Shown piece after piece: positions 62,301 through 64,000 of a stretch of DNA of 64,000 bases. Within the stretch, counting starts at the first letter, position 1. Each line of letters starts with the position of its first letter. Source of the DNA: Mycteria americana. Lineage: Eukaryota; Chordata; Aves; Ciconiiformes; Ciconiidae. The notes under the pieces were generated by a model. The model was not told where the DNA came from, made no database searches, and saw nothing but the letters and a program-made list of their open reading frames with translations. The stretch lies in assembly GCF_035582795.1 (NCBI RefSeq), contig NC_134368.1, positions 35,772,501 to 35,836,500 on the forward strand, in the 5' to 3' direction. A program made the translations under genes and the position numbers.

Positions 62301-64000
62301 CCTAATTCATTAGAGGGTATCATTATTTGATACCATCACTGTGCAGTGAGGCACATCCTGAAAGGAGTGGGAGCCTGCCCTGCCTGTGCAGGGCTTTTTC
62401 TTCCGTGCCAGGTTGGAAGGCACACGGTTGAGGAAGACAGCTCAGAAAAACATACCCATCTTGTTGTGTATGTAGGGGGCTTTCCACGTCAGCCGAATTT
62501 CCTTTCCTTGAGTAATAACTTTTTAACAAAAATTAAAAGCTCCGCTTAAAAAAAATCAAGTTTAAAAATGGACTGAAAGCTATATGGAAATTTGAAATGA
62601 ACTACTATTTTATAGTCAAATCATGATCTTTGTGAAGTTATGGCTGAGTAAGTTAATTAGCTCACTCTAAACCATTTACCATTCACATTATAGTATATAT
62701 TTTTGTTTTAAGTAGGTAGAACAGTCTATAGTTATCATGTGATTTCTATAAATAAAGCGAAAGGGAATTTTTTTTTTGCAAAGCAAAGGCTGTTTTTGAC
62801 ATTTAATGCAAGTGTTTAGATTGTTCCTTTTAGCAGTATATTGCAGCTGAAATGAGACAATTTGGCACTGTCAAAGACTGCTTTTGACTCAAGATGTAGT
62901 ATGAGGAATTTTGAAAGTAGACTTTTCTCTCTAACACAGTTAGGAAAAATCAAACATTATTTGAACCTGGATTTTTAACTGTTAAAAAGACCACTAAGTC
63001 CTTATAGAAATTAGTCAGTTTAAAACTGTATTTGCTGGTAACAAACTGCTAAATTTCATGTAGTATATGAAGGACAAATAGGGTAGATTTGGAATACTTT
63101 TTATTTTTTGGTAACATGGCTTCCTGTGATCCACATGAACCCATGAGCTTCCTGTTTCTTCTCACAACCTCTATTAAAGTAACAAGTCCTGATACAGCTG
63201 TGCACATTCTAGCATCAGCATAAGGATGAGGGGAAGAATATGTAGCCCTTGGTGAGACAGAGGATTCACGCAGAAGTGAAGTGGCCCAGGTTTCTATCTG
63301 ATCAATGTGAAAAATCATCTGCAGGGAGATAAAGAAAGCAGCAGTCACAAAGCAACTTAAAATGGGTGTACCCATCATGTCCTTTTCCATTTCCGTTTAA
63401 GTAGGCCTTTCTATCAGGTTTTTAATATAAGGAGATCTCTATCCCAGCCCATAGAGGCAGTTTGCTACTATTGAAAGTACTGAAATTAAAATATAATCCT
63501 TGACAATATGAACCCAGGAATGAATAATGAAGAGGTTTAGACACAAAAGGTGAAAAGAATACCAGAGTCAATATTTCCTGCTCTGAATTAGAAAACATTT
63601 TGCAGGGACTGAACTGACCTTTCTGAATTGCTGCCTCCGATGGCTCATCTGCCTTTAGGAAACAGAGCTCCATGCCTTAGGAAAAACAGACACAGATTTC
63701 ATAGTATAGTAAATTCGTATGAATATTATAACAGAAAATTCTGACATTGTTTCTCTTAAAAATGTTGGTGTATCTTGTGGCTTGGCCCACAAGACTGCTG
63801 AGCTGGCTCACAGGCAACGTGAAGAGGGACTCAGCCTGCTCCTCCACAGAGCTGTACGCATGTCCCAGCCAAGCAGGGCAGTTGTGACCCTACTTTAATT
63901 CTTCGCCTCATAGAAGACATCTAGAAAGGAGTGAGTGTGGTGCTTCAGCCAAAGGCCCCAAAGAACATCTTTGCACCAGCAGACAGTTGTATGTTCTCAT
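59359..64000. other. AT-rich noncoding right flank
   Basis: Short frames only, up to about 113 codons, none recognised. Slightly GC-richer patches lie at about 62340-62500 and 63770-63890. A short perfect inverted repeat (CAGGTAAA/TTTACCTG) sits at 61161-61181. The window ends in this sequence without any feature running off the edge that I can identify. Confidence 0.6.

Overview
The window looks like an AT-rich, gene-poor stretch of a bird chromosome, either intergenic or deep intronic. I base this on interspersed LTR families that I recognise as typical of avian genomes, with starts like TGTCCTGGTTTCAGCTGGGA, plus a possible CR1-like LINE tail and no bacterial gene organisation. I found no host protein-coding gene that I can name. 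Most open frames are short, fall in noncoding DNA, or lie inside LTRs.

The main object is a complete but dead endogenous retrovirus on the plus strand at 4320-11271. It has a 604-bp 5' LTR, a 617-bp 3' LTR and a perfect 5-bp target duplication (TTAGG). A primer-binding-site-like sequence is followed by gag, protease, reverse transcriptase, RNase H and integrase remnants in order, and there is no envelope gene. Gene content, protein motifs and the 5-bp duplication point to the class III (ERVL-like) group. Every enzyme is broken: protease, RT and integrase have stops or frameshifts nearby and substitutions at catalytic positions. The first ~340 codons of gag are open. They encode hydrophobic segments followed by a Pro/Thr-rich array of 10-residue repeats.

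Four solo LTRs, all in minus orientation, punctuate the rest. Three (about 20367-20936, 49509-50073 and 58774-59353) share the ends and several internal blocks of the provirus LTR but have a different central part with a clear TATA box, so they look like a sister subfamily. The fourth (21930-23088) belongs to another, longer avian LTR family and carries a 39-bp minisatellite.

The remaining DNA is AT-rich, with microsatellites, homopolymers, small local duplications, a 43-bp direct repeat pair 1.4 kb apart (25481 and 26913), a probable relic of a hAT transposase C-terminus (12083-12307), a possible CR1 tail (44375-44421) and one unproven terminal-exon candidate (43779-43924). I see no convincing new multi-gene system. 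The most distinctive items are the hydrophobic, repeat-bearing Gag N-terminus and the mismatch between modest LTR divergence and heavy damage in pol.
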